A stretch of DNA of 64,000 bases from Neisseriaceae bacterium CLB008. GTDB taxonomy: Bacteria; Pseudomonadota; Gammaproteobacteria; Burkholderiales; Neisseriaceae. The DNA lies in assembly GCA_041228285.1 (NCBI GenBank), contig CP166133.1:1240001-1304000 (forward strand), given 5' to 3'. This document shows, in pieces, positions 48,371 to 58,140 of this stretch. How positions within the stretch are numbered: the stretch's first letter is position 1; every line of letters starts with the position of its first letter. The position numbers and the translations under genes are program-made. The notes beneath the pieces are model-generated. The model saw only the letters and a list, made by a program, of their open reading frames with translations, did no database searches and had not been told where the DNA came from.

Positions 48371-48384
48371 TTGATCTAAATCAA
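48371..48384. promoter_or_regulatory. Perfect FNR/ANR-type box at the paa start point
   Basis: TTGATCTAAATCAA matches TTGAT-N4-ATCAA exactly. It sits 7 nt after the -10, over the predicted start point, a position from which FNR-type proteins repress. The ribosome site AAAGGAG (48408-48414) and ATG 48421 follow. Confidence 0.7.
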
Positions 48385-48420
48385 ATTCCAAAAAAACCAC
48401 CCTTCACAAAGGAGAAAACC

Positions 48421-50088
48421 ATGTCCCATCCATTGTTTACCGCTCATCAGGACACTCTGGCTTCGGCGTTAAACGCCATCGCTACTCGTACGTTTTGGTC
48501 GGCCTATAACGAAATGCCTAGCCCTAAAGTGTACGGTGAAGAGGCTCCAGCTCAAGGTAAAGCAGCCTTTGAAGCGCATTTAGGTCAGCGTTTTGAGTTG
48601 GATCAGCCAGGGCAAAGTGGTTGGCATGGTGCCGAGCAGTCTCCTTACGGCGTGGCGCTAGACGTACAGTACCCAGTGTGTGATGTCGACACCTTGTTGA
48701 CGGCCGCTCAAACGGCGATGACGCCTTGGCGCCAGCTCGGTGTAGAAGGGCGCACCGGCGTGTGCTTGGAAATTTTACAGCGTTTAAACCAACAGAGCTT
48801 TGAAATTGGCCATGCGGTGATGATGACGTCTGGCCAAGGCTGGATGATGGCGTTTCAGGCCGGCGGTCCGCACGCGCAAGATCGTGGCTTAGAGGCGGTG
48901 GCCTATGCCCATCGTGAACAAAGCTTTGTGCCCAGTGAATCGGTGTGGGAAAAACCACAGGGCAAACACCCTGCGCTGGTGATGCAAAAGCATTATGAAG
49001 TTGTGGGCCGTGGCGTGGCCGTGGTGGTGGGGTGTGGTACCTTCCCAACGTGGAATACTTATCCTGGTCTATTTGCCGCCTTGGCCACCGGTAATGCGGT
49101 GATTGTGAAACCGCATCGCGATGGCATCCTGCCCGCAGCGATCACTGTGCGCACCATTCGCACCGTTTTGAAAGAGCAAGGTCTAGATCCTAATTTGGTC
49201 AGCCTGTGCGTGGCCGCCGACCGTTCGGTGACCCAAACTTTGGTGACTCACCCACAGGTGAAGTCGGTGGATTTCACCGGCAGCAATGTGTTTGGTCAAT
49301 GGCTGATCGACAACTGTCGTCAGGCTCAGGTGTACGCCGAGCTGGCAGGTGTGAACAACATCGTTTTGGATTCAACCGACGCCTATAAATACATGATGCG
49401 CAATCTGGCCTTCACTCTGTCCTTATATTCAGGCCAAATGTGCACCACCACCCAGGCGATTTTTGTGCCGGCAGAGGGGATTAACACTGACGAAGGGCAT
49501 AAATCCTACGACGATGTGTGCCGTGACTTAGCCGCTGCCATCGAGGGCTTCTTGGCCAAGCCAGAAGTCGCTCATGCGGTTCTGGGCGCCATTCAATCGG
49601 GTGAGACGGTGAAGCGTATTGCCGCCGCCAATAATGGTGAGTTTGGTCAGGTGGTGCTGGCGTCTCAAACCTTGAGCAACCCTGAGTTTCCACAAGCCGT
49701 GGTGCAAACGCCAGCCTTGATCGCATGCGATGCAGCCGATGAAGCCGCCTATATGGAAGAGCGCTTTGGTCCGATTAGCTTTGTGGTGAAAGTGAAAGAC
49801 ACGGCCGCAGCCATTGCCTTATCTAAGCACGTGACCGAAACCCACGGTGCCTTAACCGTTGGCGTGTACTCAAGCGACGAAGCCGTTTTGAATGCCATGA
49901 TTGACGCGACCATCGAAGCCAAAGTGGCCTTGTCGATTAACCTCACCGGCGGCGTGTTTGTGAATCAATCGGCTGCCTATTCTGACTACCACGGCACGGG
50001 TGGCAACCCAGCGGCCAACGCGTCTTATTCTGACTCTGCTTTTGTGGCCAACCGTTTCCGCGTGGTGCAACGCCGCTTCCACGTGTAA
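48421..50088 (+). CDS. paaN: PaaN aldehyde dehydrogenase of the phenylacetate pathway
   Basis: PaaN-type enzymes are 555-aa NADP-dependent aldehyde dehydrogenases that replace the dehydrogenase half of PaaZ. They oxidise 3-oxo-5,6-dehydrosuberyl-CoA semialdehyde after ring opening. The nucleophile is Cys341 in SGQMCTTTQ. GCGTFPTWNTYPGLFAALATGNAVIVKPH holds the cofactor site and ELAGVN the general-base glutamate. The protein stops after the dehydrogenase fold, with no MaoC-type hydratase domain, so the ring-opening hydrolase activity of PaaZ must come from another protein. It is the first gene of the operon, with a strong ribosome site. Confidence 0.92.
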   Translation: MSHPLFTAHQDTLASALNAIATRTFWSAYNEMPSPKVYGEEAPAQGKAAFEAHLGQRFELDQPGQSGWHGAEQSPYGVALDVQYPVCDVDTLLTAAQTAMTPWRQLGVEGRTGVCLEILQRLNQQSFEIGHAVMMTSGQGWMMAFQAGGPHAQDRGLEAVAYAHREQSFVPSESVWEKPQGKHPALVMQKHYEVVGRGVAVVVGCGTFPTWNTYPGLFAALATGNAVIVKPHRDGILPAAITVRTIRTVLKEQGLDPNLVSLCVAADRSVTQTLVTHPQVKSVDFTGSNVFGQWLIDNCRQAQVYAELAGVNNIVLDSTDAYKYMMRNLAFTLSLYSGQMCTTTQAIFVPAEGINTDEGHKSYDDVCRDLAAAIEGFLAKPEVAHAVLGAIQSGETVKRIAAANNGEFGQVVLASQTLSNPEFPQAVVQTPALIACDAADEAAYMEERFGPISFVVKVKDTAAAIALSKHVTETHGALTVGVYSSDEAVLNAMIDATIEAKVALSINLTGGVFVNQSAAYSDYHGTGGNPAANASYSDSAFVANRFRVVQRRFHV

Positions 50089-50097
50089 GGATTCCTC

Positions 50098-50904
50098 ATG
50101 GCTTTTGAGTTTATTGATTACAGTGTGGCCGCGGGCGTGGCCACCTTAACCCTAAAGCGGCCCGAACGCATGAATAGCTTTCATGCCGCCATGCACCTAG
50201 AAGTACGGGCGGCGCTGACCGAGGCTGCTGCAGCAGCCGCCGCAGGCGCGGTGCGGGTGCTGGTGTTGACGGGCGCTGGCCGAGGTTTTTGTGCGGGGCA
50301 GGATTTAGCCGCCGAAGAAGCCAGCTTTGATGCCGCTGGCCACCCGCCTGATTTGGGCCAAGTGGTGCGCGATTATTACCAGCCGTTGATCTTGCAGTTA
50401 CAGGCCCTGCCTGTACCCACCATTGCAGCGGTAAATGGCGTGGCCGCGGGCGCCGGTGCGTCGATTGCGATGGCGTGTGACTTGGTGGTGGCGACGGCGT
50501 CGGCTAACTTCATTCAGGCCTTTGCTAAGGTCGGTTTGATTCCCGATACCGGCGGGACCTGGTTTTTACCCAAGCGCGTGGGCATGGCCCGCGCCATGGG
50601 CATGGCGCTGTTGGGCGACAAATTGTCGGCAACCGATGCTCAGGCTCAAGGCCTGATTTGGGCGGCGGTGGCGGACGCTGATTTTAGCGACCACATTCAG
50701 GCTTTAGCGGCGCAGCTGGCGGCGGCACCAACTAAGGCGCTGGTGCGCATTCGCGCAGCCATGCGGGCATCGCTTGATCATGATTTGGCCACCCAGCTGA
50801 GCCTAGAGGCCGACATCATGGCCGAATTGGGTCAAAGCGCCGATTATCGTGAAGGCGTGATGGCCTTTACCGAAAAACGGCCTGCCGTATTTAAGGGAGT
50901 GTGA
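50098..50904 (+). CDS. paaG: 1,2-epoxyphenylacetyl-CoA isomerase
   Basis: PaaG is a crotonase-fold enzyme that rearranges ring-1,2-epoxyphenylacetyl-CoA to the oxepin and also shifts double bonds later. The 268-aa product has the acyl-CoA/oxyanion segments GRGFCAGQDL (61-70) and AAGAGASIAMACDL. Asp150 in GLIPDTGGTW replaces the second hydratase glutamate, as expected for PaaG (Asp136 in E. coli). An unusual Ala-rich run (TEAAAAAAAGAV) is at 41-52. It starts 9 nt after paaN. Confidence 0.92.
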   Translation: MAFEFIDYSVAAGVATLTLKRPERMNSFHAAMHLEVRAALTEAAAAAAAGAVRVLVLTGAGRGFCAGQDLAAEEASFDAAGHPPDLGQVVRDYYQPLILQLQALPVPTIAAVNGVAAGAGASIAMACDLVVATASANFIQAFAKVGLIPDTGGTWFLPKRVGMARAMGMALLGDKLSATDAQAQGLIWAAVADADFSDHIQALAAQLAAAPTKALVRIRAAMRASLDHDLATQLSLEADIMAELGQSADYREGVMAFTEKRPAVFKGV

Positions 50905-50905
50905 G

Positions 50906-52426
50906 ATGAGTGCCATCCAGCAAGATCAAGTGATTGCCGTTGTCGGCACAGGCGCCATGGGCGCAGGCATTGCCCAAGTAGCGGTAGTTGCGGGCCATCC
51001 GGTGAAGTTATTAGACGTGCGCCCAGGGGCCGCCGCAGCGGCCGTGGCCAGCATTCAAGCGCGCATTGAGCGGCTGGTGGCCAAAGGCCGTTTGAGCGCC
51101 AGCGCGGGCGAACGGGCGCAGGCCCAGTTAATCCCAGTGAGTGCCTTGACCGACTTGGCCGATGCAGCCTTAGTCGTAGAGGCCATTAACGAAGACTTGG
51201 CCAGCAAGCAGAAGCTGTACGCCGATTTAGAGGCCATTGTCGGCCCAGACTGCGTGTTTGGCAGCAATACGTCCTCTATTTCGATTACCGCCATTGCTTC
51301 GGCCTTACAGCGCCCAGAACGTCTGGCTGGGCTACACTTTTTCAACCCCGCGCCGCTGATGGCGCTGGTGGAAATCGTCGCTGGCTTGGCCAGTAGCCAA
51401 GCAGTGTTGGCGACGCTGTACGCCACGGCTGAAGCTTGGGGCAAGGTGCCGGTGTACGCCAAATCGACGCCAGGCTTCATCGTCAACCGCGTGGCGCGAC
51501 CCTATTACGCCGAGGCGTTACGGGTGTATCAAGAGCAGGGCGCAGATGCGGCCACGATTGATGCATGCTGTCGTGAAGCCGGTGGTTTTCGTATGGGGCC
51601 ATTTGAGTTAATGGATTTAATCGGCCATGATGTGAATTTTGCCGTGACCCAGTCGGTGTGGCAGGCGTTTTATTACGATCAGCGCTTTTTACCTTCCTTG
51701 GTGCAGCAAGATCTGGTACACGCCGGTTTTTTGGGTAAAAAGAGCGGCCGCGGTTTTTATGACTACGGTGCTGATGCGGCCTCGCCACAGGCCCAAACGG
51801 CCGCCGAAGTGGCCTATCCGACCGATGTGTGCATTCACGGCGCGTCTTTGGCGGCCCAGGCTTTGGCCGATCGCTTAAGCGCCCAAGGCTTGGCATTTGA
51901 ACGCGCGCCAGCCATCAATGGCCGCCTGGCCACCATTGGCGATGTGGTGCTGTGCGTCACCGATGGCCGCAGCGCCAGCCAGCGCGCCTACGACAACCAA
52001 CAGCCCAATACGGTATTGCTGGATTTGGCCTTGGATTATCAAACCGCGACCCGCGTGGCCATCAGCGTGGCCGCTGGCGCCAGTGACAAGGCGTTAACGG
52101 CGGTGACCGGTCTGTTGCAAGGCTGTGGTTTGGCGGTGTCGGTTTTGGCCGACATCCCCGGCTTGGTGGTGATGCGTACGGTGGCGATGTTGGCCAACGA
52201 AGCGGCCGACGCAGTGAATCAAGGCGTGGGCAGCCCCGAGGGCATCGATAAAGCGATGCGTTTGGGCGTTAACTATCCGCAAGGCCCACTGGCCTGGGCT
52301 CAGAACATTGGCTTTGATAAAGTCCAAACCGTTTTACGCCAGCTCGGCGCCACCTACGGTGAAGACCGCTACCGCGTGTCGCCGTGGCTACAGCAGCAAG
52401 TTTTGGGAGCACACGCACATGCTTGA
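50906..52426 (+). CDS. paaH: 3-hydroxyadipyl-CoA dehydrogenase
   Basis: This NAD-dependent 3-hydroxyacyl-CoA dehydrogenase oxidises 3-hydroxyadipyl-CoA to 3-oxoadipyl-CoA. The 506-aa product has GTGAMGAGIAQVA at 14-26 and the catalytic AGLHFFNPAPLMALVEIV region. STPGFIVNRVARPYYAEALR is the dimer and C-domain entry. A second, shorter C-domain follows (about 310-500), as in two-C-domain PaaH/PhaC proteins. It starts 1 nt after paaG stops and its end overlaps paaI. Confidence 0.94.
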   Translation: MSAIQQDQVIAVVGTGAMGAGIAQVAVVAGHPVKLLDVRPGAAAAAVASIQARIERLVAKGRLSASAGERAQAQLIPVSALTDLADAALVVEAINEDLASKQKLYADLEAIVGPDCVFGSNTSSISITAIASALQRPERLAGLHFFNPAPLMALVEIVAGLASSQAVLATLYATAEAWGKVPVYAKSTPGFIVNRVARPYYAEALRVYQEQGADAATIDACCREAGGFRMGPFELMDLIGHDVNFAVTQSVWQAFYYDQRFLPSLVQQDLVHAGFLGKKSGRGFYDYGADAASPQAQTAAEVAYPTDVCIHGASLAAQALADRLSAQGLAFERAPAINGRLATIGDVVLCVTDGRSASQRAYDNQQPNTVLLDLALDYQTATRVAISVAAGASDKALTAVTGLLQGCGLAVSVLADIPGLVVMRTVAMLANEAADAVNQGVGSPEGIDKAMRLGVNYPQGPLAWAQNIGFDKVQTVLRQLGATYGEDRYRVSPWLQQQVLGAHAHA

Positions 52427-52895
52427 TTTAACCAATGACGCTCAGGCGTTAGCCGAAGCCACGGTGGCGGCGCTACAGGCCAAAGAAACCTTACCCGGTG
52501 CGATGAAGATGCAGCTGGTCGACACCCGACCTGGCTATGCGCGACTAAGCATGGTGGTGGCTGATTTCATGCTCAACGCCCACGGCATGTGTCATGGCGG
52601 CATGATCTTTAGCCTCGCGGACACGGCGTTTGCCTATGCCTGCAATAACCGCAACCACAACACGGTTGGGGCCGCCTGTACGATTGACTATACGGCGCCC
52701 GCGTTTCCGGGCGATGTGTTGCAAGCAGAGGCGACCGAAACCTTTATGGCAGGGCGCACCGGCGTTTACGACGTTGTTGTGACCAACCAGACGGGGCAAC
52801 TGATTGCGCTGTTTCGGGGTAAGAGCCATCGCATTCGCGGCGAGGTGTTGGCCAGCATGAGCGACGCCGCCAGCGCAGAATCAAAGGCCGACTAA
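52419..52895 (+). CDS. paaI: Phenylacetyl-CoA pathway hotdog thioesterase
   Basis: PaaI hydrolyses stalled or toxic aryl/acyl-CoA intermediates and frees CoA. I place the start at ATG 52419 (158 aa), which overlaps the paaH stop by 8 nt; the frame is open further upstream but inside paaH. The catalytic region HGGMIFSLADTAF contains Asp68, the expected nucleophile or base. NTVGAACTIDYTAPAFPGD completes the hotdog fold. A GGGAG site lies 8-12 nt upstream. Confidence 0.93.
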   Translation: MLDLTNDAQALAEATVAALQAKETLPGAMKMQLVDTRPGYARLSMVVADFMLNAHGMCHGGMIFSLADTAFAYACNNRNHNTVGAACTIDYTAPAFPGDVLQAEATETFMAGRTGVYDVVVTNQTGQLIALFRGKSHRIRGEVLASMSDAASAESKAD

Positions 52896-52942
52896 CAGGC
52901 CGAAATGACCCATTCATACAAAGCATAGAAAAGAGACTCAAT

Positions 52943-54259
52943 ATGACCACGATCACCGACACCAGCCATCTAGAGCCCATCGAAATGGCCAGCCGCGACG
53001 AAATCACGGCCTTGCAGCTGCAACGCTTGAAAAAAACCTTACAGCACGCCTACGACAATGTGCCCCACCATAAGGCCGCGTTTGACGCCAAAGGCGTGCA
53101 TCCAGACGACTTAAAAAGCCTCAGCGATTTAAGCAAGTTCCCTTTTATGATGAAGGAAGACTTGCGCGCCAATTACCCGTTCGGCCTGTTTGCCGTGCCG
53201 CAAAGCGACGTTGTGCGTCTGCATGCGTCTTCTGGCACCACGGGTAAGCCGATTGTGGTGGGCTACACCCAAAACGACCTCAATGTATGGGGCGATTTGA
53301 TTGCGCGCTGCATCCGCGCGGCCGGTGGCCGTAAAGGCGACATGCTGCAAAATGCCTACGGCTACGGCATGTTCACCGGCGGCCTGGGCGCCCACTTTGG
53401 TGCCGAGCGCCTAGGCTGTTGCGTGATCCCGATTTCGGGCGGCCAAACCGAGAAACAGGTGCAAAACATCATCGACTTCAAACCCGCTATTTTCATGTCA
53501 ACGCCGTCGTATGCGCTGGTGGTGGCAGAAGAATTAGCCCGTCAAGGCATTGCACCGGAAGACAACTCCTTACGCATCGGTATTTTTGGTGCCGAAGCTT
53601 GGAGCGAAGGCATGCGCCAAGAGATTGAAAAGAAACTAGGCATTCATGCCTTGGATATTTACGGCCTGACGGAAGTGATGGGCCCTGGCGTGGCGTCTGA
53701 GTGCGTGGAAACCAAAGATGGCCTGACCATTTGGGAAGACCATTTCTATCCTGAAATCATTGACCCCGTGACCGGCGAAGTGTTGCCAGACGGTGAAGAA
53801 GGCGAGTTGGTGTTTACCTCGCTGACCAAAGAAGCCTTCCCCGTGATTCGCTACCGCACCCGCGACCTGACCCGCATCCTGCCGCCGACGTCGCGCGCCT
53901 TCCGCCGCCTCGATCGCTTTGCTGGGCGCTCTGACGACATGATGATTGTGCGGGGCGTCAACGTATTCCCCACCCAAATCGAAGAGCAAATCCTGCGTGA
54001 CAAGCATTTGTCGGGCAATTATCAAATCGAGCTGGATAAAAAAGGCCATATGGACACCGTGGCCGTGCGCTGTGAGCTGCAAAATGAGTTTTCGCAGCAA
54101 TTAAGCGGCGAGCAAGTGGATGAAATCGCCAAGCGTCTTCAGCATCACATTAAGACCAACGTCGGGATTTCCACCCACGTCAGCGTGTTGGAATATGACA
54201 CCATTCCCCGTTCGCAGGTGGGTAAGGCGCGGCGCGTGATCGACAATCGACCAAAATAA
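52943..54259 (+). CDS. paaK: Phenylacetate-CoA ligase
   Basis: PaaK uses ATP to activate phenylacetate to phenylacetyl-CoA, the committed step and the source of the PaaX inducer. The 438-aa product has the AMP-binding P-loop SSGTTGKP at 96-103, DIYGLTEVMGPG and the hinge with VRGVNVFPTQIEEQI. The C-terminal SQVGKARRVIDNRP region carries the catalytic lysine. It starts 47 nt after paaI. Confidence 0.96.
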   Translation: MTTITDTSHLEPIEMASRDEITALQLQRLKKTLQHAYDNVPHHKAAFDAKGVHPDDLKSLSDLSKFPFMMKEDLRANYPFGLFAVPQSDVVRLHASSGTTGKPIVVGYTQNDLNVWGDLIARCIRAAGGRKGDMLQNAYGYGMFTGGLGAHFGAERLGCCVIPISGGQTEKQVQNIIDFKPAIFMSTPSYALVVAEELARQGIAPEDNSLRIGIFGAEAWSEGMRQEIEKKLGIHALDIYGLTEVMGPGVASECVETKDGLTIWEDHFYPEIIDPVTGEVLPDGEEGELVFTSLTKEAFPVIRYRTRDLTRILPPTSRAFRRLDRFAGRSDDMMIVRGVNVFPTQIEEQILRDKHLSGNYQIELDKKGHMDTVAVRCELQNEFSQQLSGEQVDEIAKRLQHHIKTNVGISTHVSVLEYDTIPRSQVGKARRVIDNRPK

Positions 54260-54294
54260 AAAACTCATAAAAATCAGATAGTAAAGGAAAAGAA

Positions 54295-55509
54295 ATGAAA
54301 GATGCTTTCATTTGTGACGCGGTACGCACGCCTATAGGTCGCTACGGCGGCAGCTTGGCCACGGTTCGTGCCGATGATTTAGGGGCGTTGCCGCTACAGG
54401 CTTTAATGACCAGAAACCCACAGGTGGATTGGCGTTTAGTCGACGACATCATTTACGGCTGCGCCAACCAGGCGGGCGAAGACAACCGCAACGTGGCGCG
54501 CATGTCCGGGCTTTTGGCCGGCCTGCCAATTGAGGTGCCGGGCACCACCATTAATCGCCTGTGTGGTTCAGGCATGGACGCCATTGGCTACGCCGCTCGC
54601 GCGATTAAATCTGGAGAAACCCATTTGATGCTGGCCGGTGGCGTTGAAAGCATGTCGCGTGCGCCATTTGTGATGGGTAAGGCCGACAGCGCCTGGTCGC
54701 GCAGCGCCGAACTGTACGACACAACTATTGGCTGGCGTTTTCCCAACCCTAAGCTGCACGCCCAGTATGAAACGCACACCATGCCGCAAACCGCCGACAA
54801 CGTGGCGGCTGACTTTCACATTGAACGCGAAGCCCAAGATCTGTTTGCTCTGCGCTCGCAGCAAAAATGGGCCGAAGCGCAGGCAGCAGGGCGCTTTGCC
54901 GATGAGTTAATCAGCGTCACCGTGGCCCGCAAGCGCCTAGAGCCGTTGGTGTTTGAAGCCGATGAACATCCGCGCCCAGACACCAGCCTAGCCAAATTGG
55001 CCACGCTTAAAGGCATTAACGGCGCGAACCTTAGCGTCACCGCCGGAAATGCCTCGGGCGTCAACGACGGCGCTTGTGCCGTGCTGTTGGCCTCGGCCGC
55101 GGCGGTGAAGCAGCATGGCTTAAGCCCTAAAGCACGCGTGGTGGGCATGGCTACTTCTGGCGTCTTGCCGCGCATCATGGGCTATGGCCCCGTATCTGCG
55201 GTGCAAAAGGTATTGGCGCAAACGGGTTTAAGTTTGGATCAGATGGACGTGATCGAATTAAACGAAGCGTTTGCGGCGCAGGGCTTGGCCGTGACGCGCT
55301 CTTTAGGCTTGGCCGACGACGATGCACGGGTGAACCCCAACGGGGGCGCCATTGCCATGGGCCATCCTCTGGGCATGAGCGGCGCACGTTTGGTGACCAC
55401 GGCCACCTATCAGTTGGCCCGTAGCGGCGGTCGCTACGCCTTGTGCACCATGTGTATTGGCGTAGGCCAAGGCATTGCGATGATTATTGAACGGGTAGAA
55501 GGCGTATGA
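54295..55509 (+). CDS. paaJ: 3-oxoadipyl-CoA / 3-oxo-5,6-dehydrosuberyl-CoA thiolase
   Basis: This thiolase makes two cleavages in the pathway, releasing acetyl-CoA and finally succinyl-CoA. The 404-aa product has nucleophile Cys90 in [12 protein letters not shown]. The base His is in [18 protein letters not shown] and the second Cys in [10 protein letters not shown] near the C-terminus. GENXE-type [11 protein letters not shown] is also present. It ends overlapping paaF by 4 nt (ATGA), so the two are coupled. PcaF of the protocatechuate pathway is a close relative, but the context favours PaaJ. Confidence 0.94.
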   Translation: MKDAFICDAVRTPIGRYGGSLATVRADDLGALPLQALMTRNPQVDWRLVDDIIYGCANQAGEDNRNVARMSGLLAGLPIEVPGTTINRLCGSGMDAIGYAARAIKSGETHLMLAGGVESMSRAPFVMGKADSAWSRSAELYDTTIGWRFPNPKLHAQYETHTMPQTADNVAADFHIEREAQDLFALRSQQKWAEAQAAGRFADELISVTVARKRLEPLVFEADEHPRPDTSLAKLATLKGINGANLSVTAGNASGVNDGACAVLLASAAAVKQHGLSPKARVVGMATSGVLPRIMGYGPVSAVQKVLAQTGLSLDQMDVIELNEAFAAQGLAVTRSLGLADDDARVNPNGGAIAMGHPLGMSGARLVTTATYQLARSGGRYALCTMCIGVGQGIAMIIERVEGV

Positions 55510-56303
55510 GCATGACGACCAATCCTAACGCTCAGGACGTGGTATTGAGCCACGTCGATGGCAATGTCGGCGTGATTCAGATCAACCGCCCTGAGGTGAT
55601 GAATGCGCTTAACGATGCGGTGATGGAAGGCATTGCCGCCGCCGTGGTGGCGTTTGAAGCCGACGCCGACATTGGCGCCATCGTGCTGTGCGGTCAGCCT
55701 AAAGCCTTTGCCGCTGGTGCCGACATTGGGGCCATGTGTGATTTTGATTACGCCAGCGTCTTGGGCCGAGATTTTACCAAAGCCAATTGGGACACCATCC
55801 GCACCGCGCGTAAGCCCATTATTGCGGCCGTTTCTGGCTTTGTTTTAGGCGGTGGTTGCGAGATGGCCATGCTGTGCGATCTGGTCTACGCCGCCGACAC
55901 GGCCAAGTTTGGCCAGCCGGAAATCAAGCTGGGCACCATGCCCGGTGCTGGCGGAACGCAGCGTCTGAGCCGCGCCATAGGTAAGGCCAAAGCCATGGAC
56001 ATGGCCTTAACCGGCCGCATGCTCAGCGCCCGTGAAGCAGAGCAGGCGGGTCTGGTGGCGCGCGTGTTTCCCCAGGCGTATTTACTCAGTGAAACCATGG
56101 CCTTGGCTCAGGCCATCGCCGAACAGTCTCGCCCCGTGGCAATGATGATTAAAGAAGCCATTAATCAGGCCTATGAGTCGCCACTACAGGCTGGCCTATT
56201 GTTTGAGCGCCGTTTGTTTCATGCCACCTTCGCCTTAGCCGACCAAAAAGAAGGCATGAGCGCTTTTGTGGCCAAGCGCAAACCGAAATTCAGCCATCGC
56301 TAA
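55506..56303 (+). CDS. paaF: 2,3-dehydroadipyl-CoA hydratase
   Basis: This crotonase-family enoyl-CoA hydratase, 265 aa, has both catalytic glutamates: Glu119 in GGGCEMAMLCD and Glu139 in GQPEIKLG. It adds water to 2,3-dehydroadipyl-CoA in the beta-oxidation tail. KAFAAGADIGAM is the oxyanion and acyl-CoA region. It overlaps paaJ by 4 nt and is followed 22 nt later by a second crotonase. Confidence 0.92.
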   Translation: MSMTTNPNAQDVVLSHVDGNVGVIQINRPEVMNALNDAVMEGIAAAVVAFEADADIGAIVLCGQPKAFAAGADIGAMCDFDYASVLGRDFTKANWDTIRTARKPIIAAVSGFVLGGGCEMAMLCDLVYAADTAKFGQPEIKLGTMPGAGGTQRLSRAIGKAKAMDMALTGRMLSAREAEQAGLVARVFPQAYLLSETMALAQAIAEQSRPVAMMIKEAINQAYESPLQAGLLFERRLFHATFALADQKEGMSAFVAKRKPKFSHR

Positions 56304-56325
56304 TGGCGTCTGCAGAGGAGACGGA

Positions 56326-57117
56326 ATGTACACCAGTTTAACCATTGAACAACAGCAAGGCGTGGCCACGATCTGGATGGATCGTCCCGATGTGTTGAAT
56401 GCCTTTGATGAAACCTTGATCGCCGAACTGCATCAGGCTTGTTTGGCACTGGCCACCGACGACACCGTGCGTGTGGTGGTGCTGGCCGGCAAGGGCCGTC
56501 ATTTTTCGGCCGGCGCCGATCTGAATTGGATGAAGCGCGCTTCGGCCTTTGGCTTTGACGAAAACCTAGGGGACGCCCGCGTGTTTGCCGACATGTTGCA
56601 CACCTTGGCGACCTTGAACAAGCCCACCATCGCGCGCATTCAAGGCGCGGCGCTCGGTGGCGGGACGGGCCTTGCGGCTGCCTGCGACATGGTCGTGGCC
56701 AGCGACGACGCCAAGTTCGCCACGTCGGAAGTGCTGTTTGGCATCATCCCCGCGGTGATCAGCCCCTATGTGCTGAGCGCCATCGGCCCGCGTCACGCTC
56801 TACGTTATTTTCAAACCGGCGAACGCTTCAGCGCCGCTGAGGCCTTGACCATGGGCCTGGTCACCAAAGTGGTGGCGGCTGATGAGCTAGATGCCGCCGT
56901 GGCCGAATTGACCAGCAAGCTGCGCCAAGGTGGGCCCAAAGCACAGGCCGCGAGCAAGGCCTTGATTCAGGCCATTGTGACCTTGCCATTGGGGCCTGAA
57001 GCCTGTGAAGCGACTGCGCAACGCATTGCTGCCCAGCGCGCCACCGATGAAGCTCGCGACGGCATCAGTGCCTTTTTAGATAAGCGACAGCCCGCTTGGC
57101 TGTCTGATAAGGAGTAA
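56326..57117 (+). CDS. LiuC-like enoyl-CoA hydratase/isomerase within the paa operon
   Basis: This third crotonase, 263 aa, starts at ATG 56326 with a GAGGAG site; the longer frame would run into paaF. It has [16 protein letters not shown] (58-73) and [12 protein letters not shown] (138-149), both typical of LiuC/methylglutaconyl-CoA hydratases of leucine or terpene breakdown. The first catalytic Glu is replaced by Gly ([11 protein letters not shown]), while Glu135 is kept. No liu genes are nearby, and it lies tightly between paaF and paaA (2-nt gap to paaA), so it probably works in the phenylacetate route. It might supply the missing oxepin-CoA hydrolase or an isomerase step; this is inference. 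Confidence 0.82.
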   Translation: MYTSLTIEQQQGVATIWMDRPDVLNAFDETLIAELHQACLALATDDTVRVVVLAGKGRHFSAGADLNWMKRASAFGFDENLGDARVFADMLHTLATLNKPTIARIQGAALGGGTGLAAACDMVVASDDAKFATSEVLFGIIPAVISPYVLSAIGPRHALRYFQTGERFSAAEALTMGLVTKVVAADELDAAVAELTSKLRQGGPKAQAASKALIQAIVTLPLGPEACEATAQRIAAQRATDEARDGISAFLDKRQPAWLSDKE

Positions 57118-57119
57118 AC

Positions 57120-58124
57120 ATGTACACGCAATCATTTAGCGTTCCCGATGCTGCCGAAGTCGGCAGCGATACTCAGGCTGCAGTGGCAGCGGTTGAACAC
57201 GCCGCCTTAGACGCCGCATTTCAGGCCCGCATCGATGCCGATGGCCGTATTGAACCGCAAGATTGGATGCCCGAGGCCTATCGTAAAACGCTGGTGCGCC
57301 AAATCAGCCAGCACGCACACAGTGAGATCGTGGGCATGCTGCCTGAGGGTAATTGGATCACCCGTGCGCCCAGCCTGAAGCGCAAGGCCATCTTGGTGGC
57401 CAAAGTGCAAGACGAGGGCGGCCACGGCCTGTATTTGTACTCGGCGGCCGAAACCCTCGGTACCAGCCGCGACCAAATGCTGGGTGCGCTGCACTCAGGC
57501 AAGGCCAAATACAGTTCGATCTTTAACTATCCCACCTTAAGCTGGGCCGATGTGGGCGTGGTGGGCTGGCTGGTGGATGGCGCCGCCATCATGAACCAAA
57601 TCCCGTTGTGCCGTTGTTCCTACGGTCCTTATGCACGCGCCATGGTGCGGGTGTGTAAAGAAGAGTCGTTCCATCAGCGCCAAGGTTATGAAGCCTTATT
57701 GGCGATGATGAGCGGCACCGAAGAGCAAAAGGCCATGGTGCAAGATGCGGTGAACCGCTGGTGGTGGAAATGCTTGGCCATGTTTGGGCCGCCCGATGCC
57801 GACAGTCCGAACAGCGTGCTGGGCATGCGCTGGGGCATTAAACGCTTCAGTAACGACGAGCTGCGCCAGAAGTTTGTCGACGCCACCGTGCCTCAGGCCA
57901 AAGTCTTGGGCGTGACCTTGCCCGACCCTGACCTGAAATGGAACGAAGCACGCGGCCACCACGACTACGGCCAAATCGATTGGGATGAGTTCTGGGCCAC
58001 GGTGAACGGTAATGGTCCGTGTAATAAAGAACGCCTAGCCACACGTGTGAAGGCTTATGACGACGGTGCTTGGGTGCGTGATGCCGCTCAAGCCTATGCC
58101 GAAAAACAACAAAACAACCAATAA
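57120..58124 (+). CDS. paaA: Phenylacetyl-CoA epoxidase catalytic subunit
   Basis: PaaA holds the di-iron centre that inserts one oxygen from O2 into the ring of phenylacetyl-CoA. The 334-aa product is a ferritin-like four-helix bundle. Candidate iron ligands are Glu69, Glu99 with His102 (DEGGH) and Glu182 with His185 (KEESFH), the two helix-borne ExxH pairs. It pairs with the structural subunit PaaC and bridging PaaB. It starts 2 nt after the LiuC-like gene stops. The length is slightly above E. coli PaaA (309 aa) because of an N-terminal extension. Confidence 0.96.
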   Translation: MYTQSFSVPDAAEVGSDTQAAVAAVEHAALDAAFQARIDADGRIEPQDWMPEAYRKTLVRQISQHAHSEIVGMLPEGNWITRAPSLKRKAILVAKVQDEGGHGLYLYSAAETLGTSRDQMLGALHSGKAKYSSIFNYPTLSWADVGVVGWLVDGAAIMNQIPLCRCSYGPYARAMVRVCKEESFHQRQGYEALLAMMSGTEEQKAMVQDAVNRWWWKCLAMFGPPDADSPNSVLGMRWGIKRFSNDELRQKFVDATVPQAKVLGVTLPDPDLKWNEARGHHDYGQIDWDEFWATVNGNGPCNKERLATRVKAYDDGAWVRDAAQAYAEKQQNNQ

Positions 58125-58140
58125 TACAAAGGGATGAAAC

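Noticed and set aside
48524-49048. Long minus-strand open frame inside paaN
   Set aside because: It is Pro/Arg/His-rich shadow sequence opposite a well-conserved dehydrogenase.
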